NCBI GenBank assembly: GCA_021199795.1
Contig: JAJQHJ010000004.1
Coordinates: 1 to 64,000, forward strand
DNA length: 64,000 bases
Direction of reading: 5' to 3'
From: Oscillospiraceae bacterium
GTDB taxonomy: Bacteria; Bacillota; Clostridia; Oscillospirales; Ruminococcaceae
Shown here: piece after piece, positions 15,793 through 25,128 of the stretch
Numbering within the stretch: the stretch's first letter is position 1
Layout: each line of letters begins with the position of its first letter
Translations under genes and position numbers: made by a program
The notes under the pieces: model-generated
Told to the model about the DNA's origin: nothing
Databases searched by the model: none
The model's input: the letters and a program-made list of their open reading frames with translations, nothing else

Positions 15793-16152
15793 TTATTCCG
15801 CCTTGTCGCTAATCTCTTTTGCAAGCCTTAAGATGTCACTTGCATACTGCTTCTTCCCGCTCTCAATGAGCTTACGGTAAATCGGATAGTTGACGCTCAC
15901 GCCTATAATTCCGATAACTCCGATGACGATTCCCAAGACCATCATCGCCACGGTTCCGCCGCCGATAACTCCCATTGCAAGGCACATGCCGACGCCTAAG
16001 ACCAGGGTCATGATAACTCCGAAAGTGTACCCAAAAACGTTCGCCTTGCTCTTCGCCTTGCGGTCAAGCTTCTTGAGGGCAACAATTTTTGAGGTGTCCT
16101 TGGGCGCATAGTCCTTTGCAATCGATTCTGCAACAATTTTGTCTGTGTTCAT
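15793..16152 (-). CDS. Small two-helix membrane protein
   Basis: A 119-residue protein with a charged N-terminal segment containing ALKKLDRKAK, two glycine-rich membrane helices (about 38-60 and 66-88) and a conserved-looking SVNYPIYRKLIESGKKQYA tail. Similar Firmicute proteins are often labelled dihydropteridine reductase in databases, but nothing here supports such an enzyme. AGGAG lies eight bases before the ATG. It is the first gene of the membrane protein-TetR-membrane protein operon. Confidence 0.7.
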   Translation of the reverse strand: MNTDKIVAESIAKDYAPKDTSKIVALKKLDRKAKSKANVFGYTFGVIMTLVLGVGMCLAMGVIGGGTVAMMVLGIVIGVIGIIGVSVNYPIYRKLIESGKKQYASDILRLAKEISDKAE

Positions 16153-16236
16153 AATAGAGTCTCCTAAACATTAATTTCAGCCTCAGCTGATGATTTTATT
16201 ATAGGAGATTTCAGAGGTGAACTGAACAACACGAAT

Positions 16237-17127
16237 TTATTTTTGTGTTGAGTTGAGAGCTTGCATTGCTCCGAGATACGCCGCCGAAGCTCTCGAAAAT
16301 ACCTGATACTTCTTCCAGACGAAGTACAGATCCGACTCCCACTTTGGGTATACCGGCTTGAAGCAGAGCCCGCTGTCGCCTGATGTGTTTATGAGCTTAT
16401 CAAGCCCGATGAGGTAGCCGAGTCCCGATTTCACGAACTGCGAGGCATTGTATATCAAATCATATTTCAGAACAATATTCAGTTCATCCTCGCTGCGTTT
16501 GAGCCAGCGGAACATTTCGCCTGTTTTTGATGCCTGTTGGGAAACGATGAGCGGCTTATCCCATAGGTCTTCCGCCGTTATATAGTCCCTGCCCGCAAGC
16601 GGACTGTCGTCCCTCATGAGCACTCCCCAGGTGTCTTTGGTCGGGAGACGGATATAGTCATGCTTCTCGAACCCCGTCGGCTCAGCAACCAGAAGTCCAA
16701 AATCGATAAGCCCCTTGTCAAGCTTTTCTGCAACCTGCTCTCCGTCTCCGGCATAAATATGGTAGTGGATATTCGGATACCTTTTCTGGAGCTCACAGGC
16801 AGCGTCAGCCAGGAACGAGATCGCCTCCGACTCCCCGCCACCTATATAAACATCGCCGCTGATGTCATAATCCGACGAAATCATTTCATTTTTTGTCTTC
16901 TCCATCAGGTCTAAAAGCTCTTCTGCCCGACCTCTTAAAATCATCCCGTCGTCCGTGAGTGTAACTTTCCTGCTCCCTCGGATAAACAGCTGCTTGCCAA
17001 GCTCGTCTTCAAGGTCTTTGATTGCCCTCGAAAGCGGCGGCTGAGTCATGTGAAGCGTCTCGGCAGCTTTCGTGATGCTCTCTTCCCGTGCAACCGCCAG
17101 AAAATATTGAAGCGACCGTATGTCCAT
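16237..17127 (-). CDS. LysR-family transcriptional regulator
   Basis: A 296-residue regulator with the classic LysR N-terminus MDIRSLQYFLAVAREESITKAAETLHMTQPPLSRAIKDLE (winged helix, residues 1-60) and a periplasmic-binding-like effector domain (about 90-290). It is transcribed divergently from the flavodoxin-AKR gene with 143 nt between them, the standard layout of a LysR protein and its target. The intergenic region contains the palindrome ATACTT-TTC-AAGTAT at 17166-17180, which fits the T-N11-A rule of LysR sites. It therefore probably controls the reductase and perhaps the alcohol dehydrogenase behind it. Confidence 0.92.
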   Translation of the reverse strand: MDIRSLQYFLAVAREESITKAAETLHMTQPPLSRAIKDLEDELGKQLFIRGSRKVTLTDDGMILRGRAEELLDLMEKTKNEMISSDYDISGDVYIGGGESEAISFLADAACELQKRYPNIHYHIYAGDGEQVAEKLDKGLIDFGLLVAEPTGFEKHDYIRLPTKDTWGVLMRDDSPLAGRDYITAEDLWDKPLIVSQQASKTGEMFRWLKRSEDELNIVLKYDLIYNASQFVKSGLGYLIGLDKLINTSGDSGLCFKPVYPKWESDLYFVWKKYQVFSRASAAYLGAMQALNSTQK

Positions 17128-17165
17128 CGAAATCCCTCCTCATATTCATTTTACCACGCTTATCT

Positions 17166-17232
17166 ATACTTTTCAAGTATATCTTGCAATATAATATGCA
17201 TATTTGATATTGAGCGACCGCTATGTTATAAT
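17166..17232 (+). promoter_or_regulatory. LysR-type site and promoter of the flavodoxin-AKR gene
   Basis: A palindrome ATACTT-TTC-AAGTAT (17166-17180) lies upstream of TTGATA (17204-17209), 17 nt, TATAAT (17227-17232). The palindrome sits at about -70 to -56, the usual place for a LysR recognition site. The binding protein is inferred to be the divergent LysR regulator. Confidence 0.6.
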
Positions 17233-17270
17233 AATGTTGACCCAAAAATATTGATATGGAGGTAATCGCG

Positions 17271-18779
17271 ATGAAGAAACTTGTTGCAATTCTGCTCTCA
17301 GCCCTTTTGCTCACTTCCTGCGGAACGCAAGCCGTATCAGAAGAGCAAACCGACGCAGTCACCAAAGCCACAACTGAACCCACTAATGAAGCTACTGAAT
17401 CCACAACAAGCTCTACAGAGCCAGAACCGGAAGCCGAGGCAACCGAATCCTCAGGCAGCAAAATCCTTGTCGCCTACTTCTCCTGCACCGGAACTACTGA
17501 ACAGATTGCCGAATGGATCGCCTCTGAGACTGGTGCAGACGTTTACGAAATAGTCGCCGCCGACCCGTATACGGAGGAAGATTTGCAGTACTACACCGGT
17601 GGTCGTGCCGACCAGGAGCAGAGCGACGACTCCGCCCGTCCCGAAATCGACGGCGCAGTTGAAGATATATCTCAGTACGACGTGATCTTCCTCGGCTACC
17701 CAATCTGGCACGGTCAGGCTCCGAAAATTATCTATACTTTCCTTGAAAGCTATGATTTAGAGGATGTCACCATCATCCCATTCTGCACCTCCCACTCAAG
17801 CGGCATCGGCTCCAGTGCCGAAAACCTGCACTCTCTCGTCTCCGACTCTGTCTCATGGAACGACGGCAGAAGATTCTCTGGCGATGCAACTGAAGATGAC
17901 GTTACAGAATGGATTGAGAGCCTGGATTTACCGGAAAGTGAGGTTAGCGAAGTGTCCGAGGTGGGAGTATTCAACTTTGAAACGAAAACCGTTCTCTTAA
18001 ACAGCGGCTACGAAATGCCGATAATGGGTCTTGGAACCTACAGCCTTTCGGATGAAGAGTGTGCAGTGTCAATTGCCGCTCTTCTCGAAGCCGGAGGAAG
18101 ATTGATTGACACCGCCTACATGTATGGCAACGAAGCCGCAGTCGGTCAGGCAATCCGCGATTCCGATGTCCCACGTGAAGAGATTTTCGTAATAACGAAG
18201 CTCTATCCGACGCAGTATTCCTATGCCGCAGAGGCGATTGACGACGCACTTGAGCGTATGGGGCTCGACTATATCGACATGATAATTCTTCACCATCCTG
18301 GCGACGGCGATGTCGAAGCCTATCTTGCACTTGAACAGGCGGTCGCCGACGGAAAAGTCCGCTCAATCGGACTTTCAAACTGGTATATCGAAGAGCTTGA
18401 GGAGTTCCTCCCGCAGGTCAATATCACACCGGCATTAGTCCAGAACGAGATCCATCCATACTACCAGGAAAACGACGTCATCCCCTATATCCAGAGCCTC
18501 GGAATCGTAGTCCAGGGCTGGTATCCGCTAGGCGGAAGAGGTCACACCTCGGAGCTTCTTAACGACGAGACCATCGTCGCCATTGCCGAAGCGCACGGAG
18601 TATCATCTGCACAGGTAATACTCAGATGGAATCTCCAGAAAGGCGTGGTGGTAATCCCCGGTTCGAGCGACCCAGACCATATCCGTGAGAATCTCGATCT
18701 CTTCGGCTTCGAGCTGACGGATGAAGAGATGGAAGCCATCAACGCTCTCGACAGAAACGAAAAGCACGACTGGTATTGA
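17271..18779 (+). CDS. Exported flavodoxin-aldo/keto reductase fusion lipoprotein
   Basis: A 502-residue fusion. Residues 1-17 form a lipoprotein signal ending LLTSC, with C17 as the lipid site, followed by a Thr/Glu-rich linker to about 62. Residues 64-220 are a flavodoxin domain with the FMN phosphate loop SCTGTTEQIAEW and aromatic loop YPIWHGQAP. Residues 235-502 are an aldo/keto reductase with the tetrad D280, Y285, K310, H341 and late PGSSDPDHIREN for NADPH binding. Start choice: GGAGG is eight bases before this ATG; the ATG five codons upstream is less likely. Export is odd because AKRs use NADPH, which is not expected outside the cell. Confidence 0.85.
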   Translation: MKKLVAILLSALLLTSCGTQAVSEEQTDAVTKATTEPTNEATESTTSSTEPEPEAEATESSGSKILVAYFSCTGTTEQIAEWIASETGADVYEIVAADPYTEEDLQYYTGGRADQEQSDDSARPEIDGAVEDISQYDVIFLGYPIWHGQAPKIIYTFLESYDLEDVTIIPFCTSHSSGIGSSAENLHSLVSDSVSWNDGRRFSGDATEDDVTEWIESLDLPESEVSEVSEVGVFNFETKTVLLNSGYEMPIMGLGTYSLSDEECAVSIAALLEAGGRLIDTAYMYGNEAAVGQAIRDSDVPREEIFVITKLYPTQYSYAAEAIDDALERMGLDYIDMIILHHPGDGDVEAYLALEQAVADGKVRSIGLSNWYIEELEEFLPQVNITPALVQNEIHPYYQENDVIPYIQSLGIVVQGWYPLGGRGHTSELLNDETIVAIAEAHGVSSAQVILRWNLQKGVVVIPGSSDPDHIRENLDLFGFELTDEEMEAINALDRNEKHDWY

Positions 18780-18829
18780 CGCATATCACTCACTTTTGCT
18801 ATAACAATAAATAACATGGAGGTATACAC

Positions 18830-20002
18830 ATGAACGATTTCATTTTCCACAATCCCGACAAGGTTTATTTCGGCAAGAGCCATCTTAAGAATCTTCCGGC
18901 TGAACTGAAGCAATTTGGCAACAAAGTGCTTCTCGTCTACGGCGGAGGCTCTATCAAGCGCAACGGGCTTTATGACGAGATAGTTTCTCTCTGCAAGGAA
19001 AGCGGCATCGAGCTTTTCGAGCTTTCCGGCGTTGAGCCGAACCCGCGTCACTCCACTGCCAACAAGGGCGCAGAGATATGCAAGCGCGAGGGAATTGACG
19101 TCATACTCGCTGCTGGCGGCGGCTCCACTATTGACTGTGCCAAGGGCGTTGCGGCTGCTGCAAAGACTCCCGACGGCGACGTCTGGAAGCTGGTTTCCGG
19201 CGGAGTATGGGTCACCGAAGCTCTCCCCTTGGTCGCGATTCTTACTAACGCCGCAACCGGCTCCGAAATGGACGCCTGGGCGGTAATCTCCAACATGGAC
19301 ACCAATGAGAAGATAGGTCTCGGCGGATCGGCACTCATCCCGAGAGTCGCTTTCGAGAACCCTGAATACAGCTACACCCTGCCCTCCTATCAGACTGCAT
19401 GTGGCGCGTTCGATATCTTCAACCATGTCCTCGACAACTACTATCTCGCTGGCGACGCCACTTTCGATCTCTTACTCGAAATGCAGGAAGCAGTCATGCG
19501 CACCGTCGTCAAGTGGGCACCGATAGCTATGAAAGAGCCGGATAACTACGAAGAGAGAGCCAACCTGATGTGGGCGTCCTCTATGGCACTGAACACCATC
19601 CTCGACGGCGGAACCGTCCACGGCTGCGCCTGCCACATGATGGAGCACGAGCTCTCCGCCTACTATGACATCACCCACGGTCACGGTCTGGCAATCCTCA
19701 CTCCCCGCTGGCTGACCTACATTTTGGATGAATCGACCGCTCCCGCAATCTACCGCTTCGGCGTCACTGTTTTCGGAACAGAATCAGGGCTCGACCCGAT
19801 GGACGGCGCAAAGAAAGCAATTGAAGCTTGCTCCAAGTTCTGCTTCGAGACCCTTGGGCTCAAGCCGAATCTCGGAGACCTCGGCATCGACACCACTCAT
19901 TTCAAAGCAATGGCTTCCCATGCCTGCGCCGGCGGCGTCATAACCGGGCTCAAGAACCTGTCCCCAGACGATGTCGAGAAGATTTACGAAATGTGCCTGT
20001 AA
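18830..20002 (+). CDS. Iron-containing alcohol dehydrogenase
   Basis: A group III metal-dependent alcohol dehydrogenase of the BdhA/YqhD type, 390 residues, reducing aldehydes such as butyraldehyde with NAD(P)H. The nucleotide loop GGGSIKRNG and GGGSTIDCAKG is present. The metal ligands are visible in CGAFDIFNHVLD (Asp and His) and in HMMEHELSAYYDITHGHGLAI (two His). It follows the flavodoxin-AKR gene by 50 nt with GGAGG before the ATG, and ends in a strong terminator. The pair suggests a shared role in aldehyde or carbonyl reduction under the LysR regulator. Confidence 0.93.
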   Translation: MNDFIFHNPDKVYFGKSHLKNLPAELKQFGNKVLLVYGGGSIKRNGLYDEIVSLCKESGIELFELSGVEPNPRHSTANKGAEICKREGIDVILAAGGGSTIDCAKGVAAAAKTPDGDVWKLVSGGVWVTEALPLVAILTNAATGSEMDAWAVISNMDTNEKIGLGGSALIPRVAFENPEYSYTLPSYQTACGAFDIFNHVLDNYYLAGDATFDLLLEMQEAVMRTVVKWAPIAMKEPDNYEERANLMWASSMALNTILDGGTVHGCACHMMEHELSAYYDITHGHGLAILTPRWLTYILDESTAPAIYRFGVTVFGTESGLDPMDGAKKAIEACSKFCFETLGLKPNLGDLGIDTTHFKAMASHACAGGVITGLKNLSPDDVEKIYEMCL

Positions 20003-20024
20003 ACAGTTCCTTCCACTATAAAAC

Positions 20025-20056
20025 CCGACCGAGGTCACCCTCGGTCGGTCTTTTTT
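20025..20056 (+). terminator. Terminator of the alcohol dehydrogenase
   Basis: A perfect 10-bp stem CCGACCGAGG / CCTCGGTCGG with loop TCAC, followed by TCTTTTTTG. The convergent minus-strand gene at 20035 encodes its last residues inside this hairpin. Confidence 0.88.
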
Positions 20057-20256
20057 GTATTGCTCAGATCCACATCAAGCGGCTTATCGATATCTCTCCC
20101 AACATATCCGCCATTTTTCTTTCTCTGGCGGACACATTCTGTGAGGAGGTATTCGATCTGCCCGTTGAGGGAGCGGAAATCGTCTTCAGCCCATGCGGCA
20201 AGGGAATTGTAGAGCTGTTCCGAAATCCTTAAAGGTACTGCTTTTTTATCAGCCAT
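20035..20256 (-). CDS. Arc/CopG-like ribbon-helix-helix DNA-binding protein
   Basis: A 73-residue protein whose first 45 residues form a ribbon-helix-helix: [19 protein letters not shown] strand and helix, then [18 protein letters not shown]. The rest is a short polar tail. It lies 18 nt after the SPFH gene on the same strand. Such a pairing of an SPFH protein and a small Arc-like protein is, as far as I recall, common in Clostridia. Three TGATATC repeats just after the promoter of this operon are a natural binding site, so it probably represses its own transcript. The final codons overlap a terminator hairpin. Confidence 0.8.
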   Translation of the reverse strand: MADKKAVPLRISEQLYNSLAAWAEDDFRSLNGQIEYLLTECVRQRKKNGGYVGRDIDKPLDVDLSNTKKTDRG

Positions 20257-20274
20257 CTATCCATCATCCTGATT

Positions 20275-21333
20275 CTAGTATAAGCTGCCGGAATTCACAA
20301 CCGGCTGAGCATCGTGATTGCCGCAGAGGACGACCAGGAGATTTGAAACCATTGCCGCCTTTCTCTCGTCATCCAGGTTCACAAGCCCGCCCTCGTTGAT
20401 TCTCTCAAGAGCCATTTCAACCATGCCGACAGCTCCGTCAACTATCATCTTTCTTGCTTCGATAATTGCGGATGCCTGCTGACGCTGGAGCATAACTGCC
20501 GCAATCTCGGGAGCGTATGCCAGGTAAGTGATTCTCGCCTCGACAATCTCAAGACCAGCATCGTCGACCCTCTGCTGAATTCTGTCCTTGATTCGGGCAG
20601 CGACTATCTCGCTTGAACCTCTCAAGCTTCCCTCGTCGGCAATTCCGTCACCGGTGGTGTCGACATTCGGAGCGACATCGTAAGGGTACATCTTGACAAT
20701 CTCTCTAAGAGCCGAGTCGCACTGGAGCGAAAGGTATTCCTTGTAGTTATCGACGTTGAAGACCGCCTTTGCCGTGTCGACAACCCTCCACATAACCGCG
20801 ATTCCAATTTCAATCGGGTTACCGAGGCAGTCGTTGATTTTCTGCCTTGAGTTATTTAGGGTCATAATCTTGAGGGAAATCTTCGTCTCGTTCGGGTTGA
20901 CGCCAATCTCGCCTGTCGACGCATTCAGGAAAATCTGCGAAGCAGGAGTGTTTCGTGAACCGGCAACGTCTCCCGACTGGCTGAGCTTGGTCTTAGCTGC
21001 CGGATTAAACGACACGCAGAACGGGTTGACATAATAGAACCCGTCGCCCTTGAGGGTTCCGACATACTTTCCGAAGAGAGTGAGAACTCTAGCCTCCTGC
21101 GGCTTGAGAACCTTAAGCCCCATAACCGGAATCCACCCGAGGCAGCACCAGATAATTCCGACCACCAGGAGCACAGCTCCAAGCACTTCGTTCCCATCTT
21201 CAAGAAGCACTCCGCCAGCGATAATGATCAGCACCGAGAGAGTCAGCCCGACTATGGTCGCAAGCAAAACCGGCATACCTTTCTTCACATTCTTAACCGG
21301 AAACTCCGTCATTCCAACATTGATATTCGCCAT
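20275..21333 (-). CDS. SPFH (band 7/flotillin-like) membrane protein
   Basis: A 352-residue membrane-scaffold protein. Two hydrophobic helices lie at about 20-42 and 50-70, followed by an SPFH domain (GLKVLKPQEARVLTLFGKY to LREIVKMYPYD and AARIKDRIQQRVDDAGLEIVEARITYLAY) and a C-terminal helical region with AVMLQRQQASAIIEARKMIVDGA. These proteins form large membrane rings or cages that organise lipids or protect the membrane. The ATG at 21333 is preferred over the one 13 codons upstream, because the upstream residues would be encoded inside the operator. It heads a two-gene operon with the ribbon-helix-helix gene. Confidence 0.88.
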   Translation of the reverse strand: MANINVGMTEFPVKNVKKGMPVLLATIVGLTLSVLIIIAGGVLLEDGNEVLGAVLLVVGIIWCCLGWIPVMGLKVLKPQEARVLTLFGKYVGTLKGDGFYYVNPFCVSFNPAAKTKLSQSGDVAGSRNTPASQIFLNASTGEIGVNPNETKISLKIMTLNNSRQKINDCLGNPIEIGIAVMWRVVDTAKAVFNVDNYKEYLSLQCDSALREIVKMYPYDVAPNVDTTGDGIADEGSLRGSSEIVAARIKDRIQQRVDDAGLEIVEARITYLAYAPEIAAVMLQRQQASAIIEARKMIVDGAVGMVEMALERINEGGLVNLDDERKAAMVSNLLVVLCGNHDAQPVVNSGSLY

Positions 21334-21351
21334 ATATATTCCGCCTTTCTT

Positions 21352-21413
21352 TGATATCCAAAGTGATATCATTTTGATATCACTATCATATCACAGAGTG
21401 GAGCGGTTGTCAA
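21352..21413 (-). promoter_or_regulatory. Promoter and TGATATC operator of the SPFH operon
   Basis: Minus strand: TTGACA (21413-21408), 17 nt, TATGAT (21390-21385). Directly downstream lie three TGATATC units at 21352, 21364 and 21375, the last two forming the palindrome TGATATCA-TTT-TGATATCA (21364-21382). Their 11-12 bp spacing puts them on one face of the helix over the start site, the classic arrangement for a ribbon-helix-helix repressor. Confidence 0.78.
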
Positions 21414-21432
21414 GGGGTTTGACGAAAAATTT

Positions 21433-21521
21433 AAAGGCTCCCCTGCCAAGGGGAGCTGTCAGCCGCTAGGCTGACTGAGAGGTGCCGCGACCAACGGGAG
21501 CGGTGTCGCCCGCAGGGCGAC
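21433..21521. repeat. Modular hairpin repeat, second copy
   Basis: Same frame as half B at 2653-2748: AAAGGCTCCCC, loop, GGGGAGCT, variable hairpin, CTGAGAGGTGCCGCGACCAA, GGGAGCGG, then a second variable hairpin GTCGCCC-GCA-GGGCGAC. The first hairpin here is GTCAGCC-GCTA-GGCTGAC, unlike the other copy, but still fully paired. It lies between the SPFH promoter and the tuf terminator. Confidence 0.85.
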
Positions 21522-21567
21522 AAAAACCCGGAGGCGCAGGTGTTCTTTCGAGCATCTGCGCCTCCGG
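21522..21567 (-). terminator. Terminator of the str operon after tuf
   Basis: Minus strand: perfect 12-bp stem CCGGAGGCGCAG / CTGCGCCTCCGG with a 16-nt loop, followed by GTTTTTG. It lies 30 nt after the tuf stop codon. Confidence 0.88.
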
Positions 21568-21596
21568 TCAACAAAGGGGTCAAGAAAATGTCTTTA

Positions 21597-22796
21597 TCAT
21601 TCGGTTGCGATAACAACGCCTGAACCAACGGTTCTGCCGCCCTCACGGATAGCGAAGCGGAGTCCGTTCTCGATAGCAATCGGGGTGATAAGTTCAACGC
21701 TGATCTCAACGTTGTCACCAGGCATGCACATTTCCTTACCCTCAGGAAGTGTGATGGTGCCGGTAACGTCAGTGGTTCTGAAGTAGAACTGAGGACGATA
21801 GTTGGTGAAGAACGGAGTATGACGTCCGCCCTCTTCCTTCTTAAGAACGTAAACCTGTCCCTTGAACTTGGTCAAAGGATGGATGGAACCGGGCTTGCAG
21901 AGAACCTGTCCTCTTTCGATGTCCTTTCTCTGGACACCTCTGAGGAGTGCGCCGATGTTGTCGCCAGTCTCAGCATAGTCGAGGGTCTTTCTGAACATTT
22001 CAAGACCGGTAACAACGGTCTTAGCTCTCTCTTCGGTGAGACCGATGATCTCAACTTCGTCGCCGAGCTTAACCTGTCCACGCTCAACTCTACCAGTTGC
22101 AACGGTACCACGTCCGGTGATGGTCATGGTGTCCTCAACAGGCATAAGGAACGGCATATCAGCCTTACGGTCAGGAGTAGGAATATAATCGTCAACAGCG
22201 TCCATGAGTTCCTTGATGCAAGCATACTCAGGAGCGTCAGGATCGGTAGAAGTGGATTCGAGAGCCTGAAGAGCAGAACCCTGGATTATCGGAATGTCGT
22301 CGCCAGGGAAATCGTAGGAGCTGAGAAGGTCGCGGATGTCCATCTCAACGAGCTCGAGAAGCTCAGGGTCGTCAACCTGGTCAACCTTGTTCATGAAAAC
22401 AACGATTGCAGGAACGCCAACCTGACGAGCGAGAAGAATGTGCTCTCTGGTCTGAGCCATAGGTCCATCAGAAGCAGCAACAACGAGGATTGCGCCGTCC
22501 ATCTGAGCAGCACCGGTGATCATGTTCTTAACGTAGTCAGCATGGCCGGGGCAGTCAACGTGAGCATAGTGACGCTTGTCAGTCTCATACTCAACGTGAG
22601 CGGTGTTGATGGTGATACCACGCTCTCTCTCCTCAGGAGCCTTATCGATCATATCGTAAGCCTCAAACTTTGCCTGACCCTTCATAGCCAGAACCTTGGT
22701 GATTGCTGCGGTAAGAGTGGTCTTGCCGTGGTCAACGTGTCCGATGGTACCTACGTTAACGTGGGGCTTGTTTCTTTCAAATTTTTGCTTTGCCAT
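21597..22796 (-). CDS. tuf: Translation elongation factor Tu
   Basis: EF-Tu carries aminoacyl-tRNA to the ribosome A site using GTP. The 399-residue protein has the G1 loop GHVDHGKT, the switch region [28 protein letters not shown] and the barrel domains ending RTVGSGVV. All nucleotide motifs are intact. GGGAGGAAATTCCA precedes the ATG. It is the last gene of the rpsL-rpsG-fusA-tuf operon and is followed by a strong terminator. A 37-nt imperfect hairpin lies upstream at 22848-22884. Confidence 0.98.
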   Translation of the reverse strand: MAKQKFERNKPHVNVGTIGHVDHGKTTLTAAITKVLAMKGQAKFEAYDMIDKAPEERERGITINTAHVEYETDKRHYAHVDCPGHADYVKNMITGAAQMDGAILVVAASDGPMAQTREHILLARQVGVPAIVVFMNKVDQVDDPELLELVEMDIRDLLSSYDFPGDDIPIIQGSALQALESTSTDPDAPEYACIKELMDAVDDYIPTPDRKADMPFLMPVEDTMTITGRGTVATGRVERGQVKLGDEVEIIGLTEERAKTVVTGLEMFRKTLDYAETGDNIGALLRGVQRKDIERGQVLCKPGSIHPLTKFKGQVYVLKKEEGGRHTPFFTNYRPQFYFRTTDVTGTITLPEGKEMCMPGDNVEISVELITPIAIENGLRFAIREGGRTVGSGVVIATE

Positions 22797-22847
22797 TGGA
22801 ATTTCCTCCCTTGAAAATTGTTTGGTACTCTAATATTAACAGATTAC

Positions 22848-22884
22848 TCATGGAAATGCAAGAGAAATTTGCATTTACCCATGA
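22848..22884. repeat. Inverted repeat between fusA and tuf
   Basis: TCATGG-AAATGCAA and TTGCATTT-A-CCATGA-type arms pair over 14 positions with one bulge around a 7-nt loop. It lies in the leader before tuf, so it could be an attenuator, processing site or mRNA stabiliser. Confidence 0.5.
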
Positions 22885-22906
22885 AAAAGTTTTGTGAAAT
22901 TCAGTT

Positions 22907-24991
22907 TCAGTCGTTCGCGTGCTTGCGGGTCGACATGATGTTCTCAGCAACAGACTTCGGAACGTCGGTGTAGCTGTGCGGCTCCATCGTGTACTGTCCT
23001 CTGCCCTGGGTCTTTGAACGCAAGTCGTTTGAATAACCGAACATTTCAGAAAGCGGAACGAGAGCATCTATCTGGGCAACACCAGAATTGATTTCCTGTC
23101 CGAGAATCTGTCCACGGCGAGAGTTGAGGTCGCCGATAGCGGTTCCCATATACTCTTCCGGAACAATGCAGGCAACCTTCATGATAGGTTCGAGTATAAC
23201 CGGGTCAGCTTTCTTCATAGCATCCTTGAACGCCATAGAACCAGCGATCATGAATGCGGTTTCAGAAGAGTCAACCTCATGGTAAGAACCATCATAAAGC
23301 TCAACCTTGACGTCAACAACAGGATATCCTGCCAAAACGCCGGACTTCATAGCTCCCTGAATACCCTTGTCTACAGCCGGAATGTATTCCTTAGGAATAG
23401 CACCGCCGACGATAGAGTTGGTGAATTCGTAGCCCTTGCCCGATTCGTTCGGAGAAAGCCTGATCTTGACGTGACCATACTGTCCCTTACCACCAGACTG
23501 ACGAGCATACTTGCACTCGACATCTGAAAGCTTTCTGACAGTTTCCTTGTAGGCAACCTGAGGTGCACCTACGTTAGCTTCAACCTTGAATTCACGGAGC
23601 ATTCTGTCAACGATGATTTCGAGGTGAAGTTCGCCCATTCCGGCGATGATGGTCTGACCGGTTTCTTCATCCGTCCAGGTCTTGAATGTCGGGTCTTCCT
23701 CGGCAAGCTTGTTAAGAGCTATAGCCATCTTTTCCTGACCAGCCTTGGTCTTAGGCTCGATAGCGAGCTGGATAACAGGATCCGGGAATTCCATTGATTC
23801 AAGGATTATCGGGTGCTTTGCATCGCAAAGTGTGTCACCTGTTGTAGTGTTCTTTACGCCGACTACTGCATAGATATCGCCAGCATAGCAGGTGTCGATA
23901 TCCTTACGGTGGTTGGAGTGCATCTGAAGAACACGTCCCATTCTTTCGTTGGTGTCCTTGGTGCAGTTAAGAACCGTTTCGCCTGTGTTAAGTGTTCCCG
24001 AGTAAACTCTGAAGAAGCAGAGCTTTCCGACGAACGGGTCAGTAGCAATCTTGAATGCGAGTGCTGCAAACGGAGCGTTGTCGTCGGAGGGTCTTGTCTC
24101 CTCCTCGCCAGTCTCGGGGTTGATGCCCTTGATGTCCTCGATATCTGTAGGAGCCGGCATATAATCTACGATCGCGTCAAGGAGCTTCTGAACGCCCTTG
24201 TTCTTATAGGATGTTCCGCAGACAACGGGAACCATCTTGTTAGCGATTGTCGCCGCTCTTATGTCAGCCTTGAGCTCTTCAATGGTGAGCTCTCCGCCGT
24301 CGAGATACTTCTCCATAAGGTCGTCATTAAGCTCAGCAACCGACTCAACCATCTGCTGACGATACTTTTCAGCTTCTTCAACCATGTTCTCAGGGATATC
24401 TTCAACCCTGATGTCGGTTCCGAGTTCGTTATAGTAAACATAAGCTTTCATTTCAAGGAGATCGATGATTCCCTTGAAGAAAGTTTCGCTTCCGATAGGA
24501 AGCTGTATTGGAACAGCGTTAGCCTTGAGACGCTGATGGATCATGTCGAGGACGTGATAGAAGTTCGCACCCATGATGTCCATCTTGTTGACGTAAATCA
24601 TACGGGGAACATTATACTTGTCCGCCTGTCTCCAAACAGTCTCGGTCTGCGGCTCAACGCCTCCCTTGGCACACAGAACTGTTACCGCACCGTCGAGAAC
24701 TCTTAAAGAACGCTCAACCTCAACGGTAAAGTCAACGTGACCGGGGGTGTCGATGATGTTGATTCTATGACCTTTCCAGTATGCAGTGGTAGCTGCGGAG
24801 GTGATTGTGATACCTCTCTCCTGCTCCTGCTCCATCCAGTCCATCGTTGCCGCACCGTCATGAACCTCGCCGAGCTTGTGGTTGATTCCCGTGTAGTAGA
24901 GAATACGCTCGGTGGTGGTCGTCTTGCCGGCATCGATATGGGCCATAATTCCGATGTTTCGGGTCATCGACAAAGATACATCTCTTGCCAT
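22907..24991 (-). CDS. fusA: Translation elongation factor G
   Basis: EF-G drives translocation on the ribosome with GTP. The 694-residue protein has [16 protein letters not shown] (G1), [11 protein letters not shown] (switch I), DTPGHVDFT (G3), NKMD (G4) and the C-terminal domains with [10 protein letters not shown] and the end region NIMSTRKH. Length and motifs match canonical bacterial EF-G. It lies between rpsG and tuf in the str operon, and its ATG is preceded by a purine-rich AGGA site. Confidence 0.98.
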   Translation of the reverse strand: MARDVSLSMTRNIGIMAHIDAGKTTTTERILYYTGINHKLGEVHDGAATMDWMEQEQERGITITSAATTAYWKGHRINIIDTPGHVDFTVEVERSLRVLDGAVTVLCAKGGVEPQTETVWRQADKYNVPRMIYVNKMDIMGANFYHVLDMIHQRLKANAVPIQLPIGSETFFKGIIDLLEMKAYVYYNELGTDIRVEDIPENMVEEAEKYRQQMVESVAELNDDLMEKYLDGGELTIEELKADIRAATIANKMVPVVCGTSYKNKGVQKLLDAIVDYMPAPTDIEDIKGINPETGEEETRPSDDNAPFAALAFKIATDPFVGKLCFFRVYSGTLNTGETVLNCTKDTNERMGRVLQMHSNHRKDIDTCYAGDIYAVVGVKNTTTGDTLCDAKHPIILESMEFPDPVIQLAIEPKTKAGQEKMAIALNKLAEEDPTFKTWTDEETGQTIIAGMGELHLEIIVDRMLREFKVEANVGAPQVAYKETVRKLSDVECKYARQSGGKGQYGHVKIRLSPNESGKGYEFTNSIVGGAIPKEYIPAVDKGIQGAMKSGVLAGYPVVDVKVELYDGSYHEVDSSETAFMIAGSMAFKDAMKKADPVILEPIMKVACIVPEEYMGTAIGDLNSRRGQILGQEINSGVAQIDALVPLSEMFGYSNDLRSKTQGRGQYTMEPHSYTDVPKSVAENIMSTRKHAND

Positions 24992-25031
24992 ACAAATCCT
25001 CCATGCCCCTTTGTGAGGGCGATTTTATCCC

Positions 25032-25051
25032 AGCAATGCTACTGCATTGCT
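25032..25051. repeat. Single tight hairpin between fusA and rpsG
   Basis: AGCAATGC-TACT-GCATTGCT is a perfect 8-bp stem with a 4-nt loop in the 137-nt gap before fusA. It resembles the other short-loop hairpins in the window. Confidence 0.6.
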
Positions 25052-25128
25052 AGTGCGGTCAACCTAACCCAAAAGCAGACCGCTGAAAGAAAATACTCTT
25101 CTTAGGATAGCTGTTATCCGGTCGGAAA

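Noticed and set aside
15793-16152. Dihydropteridine reductase
   Set aside because: This label is used for similar proteins, but the sequence is two membrane helices without any nucleotide or pterin-binding motif.
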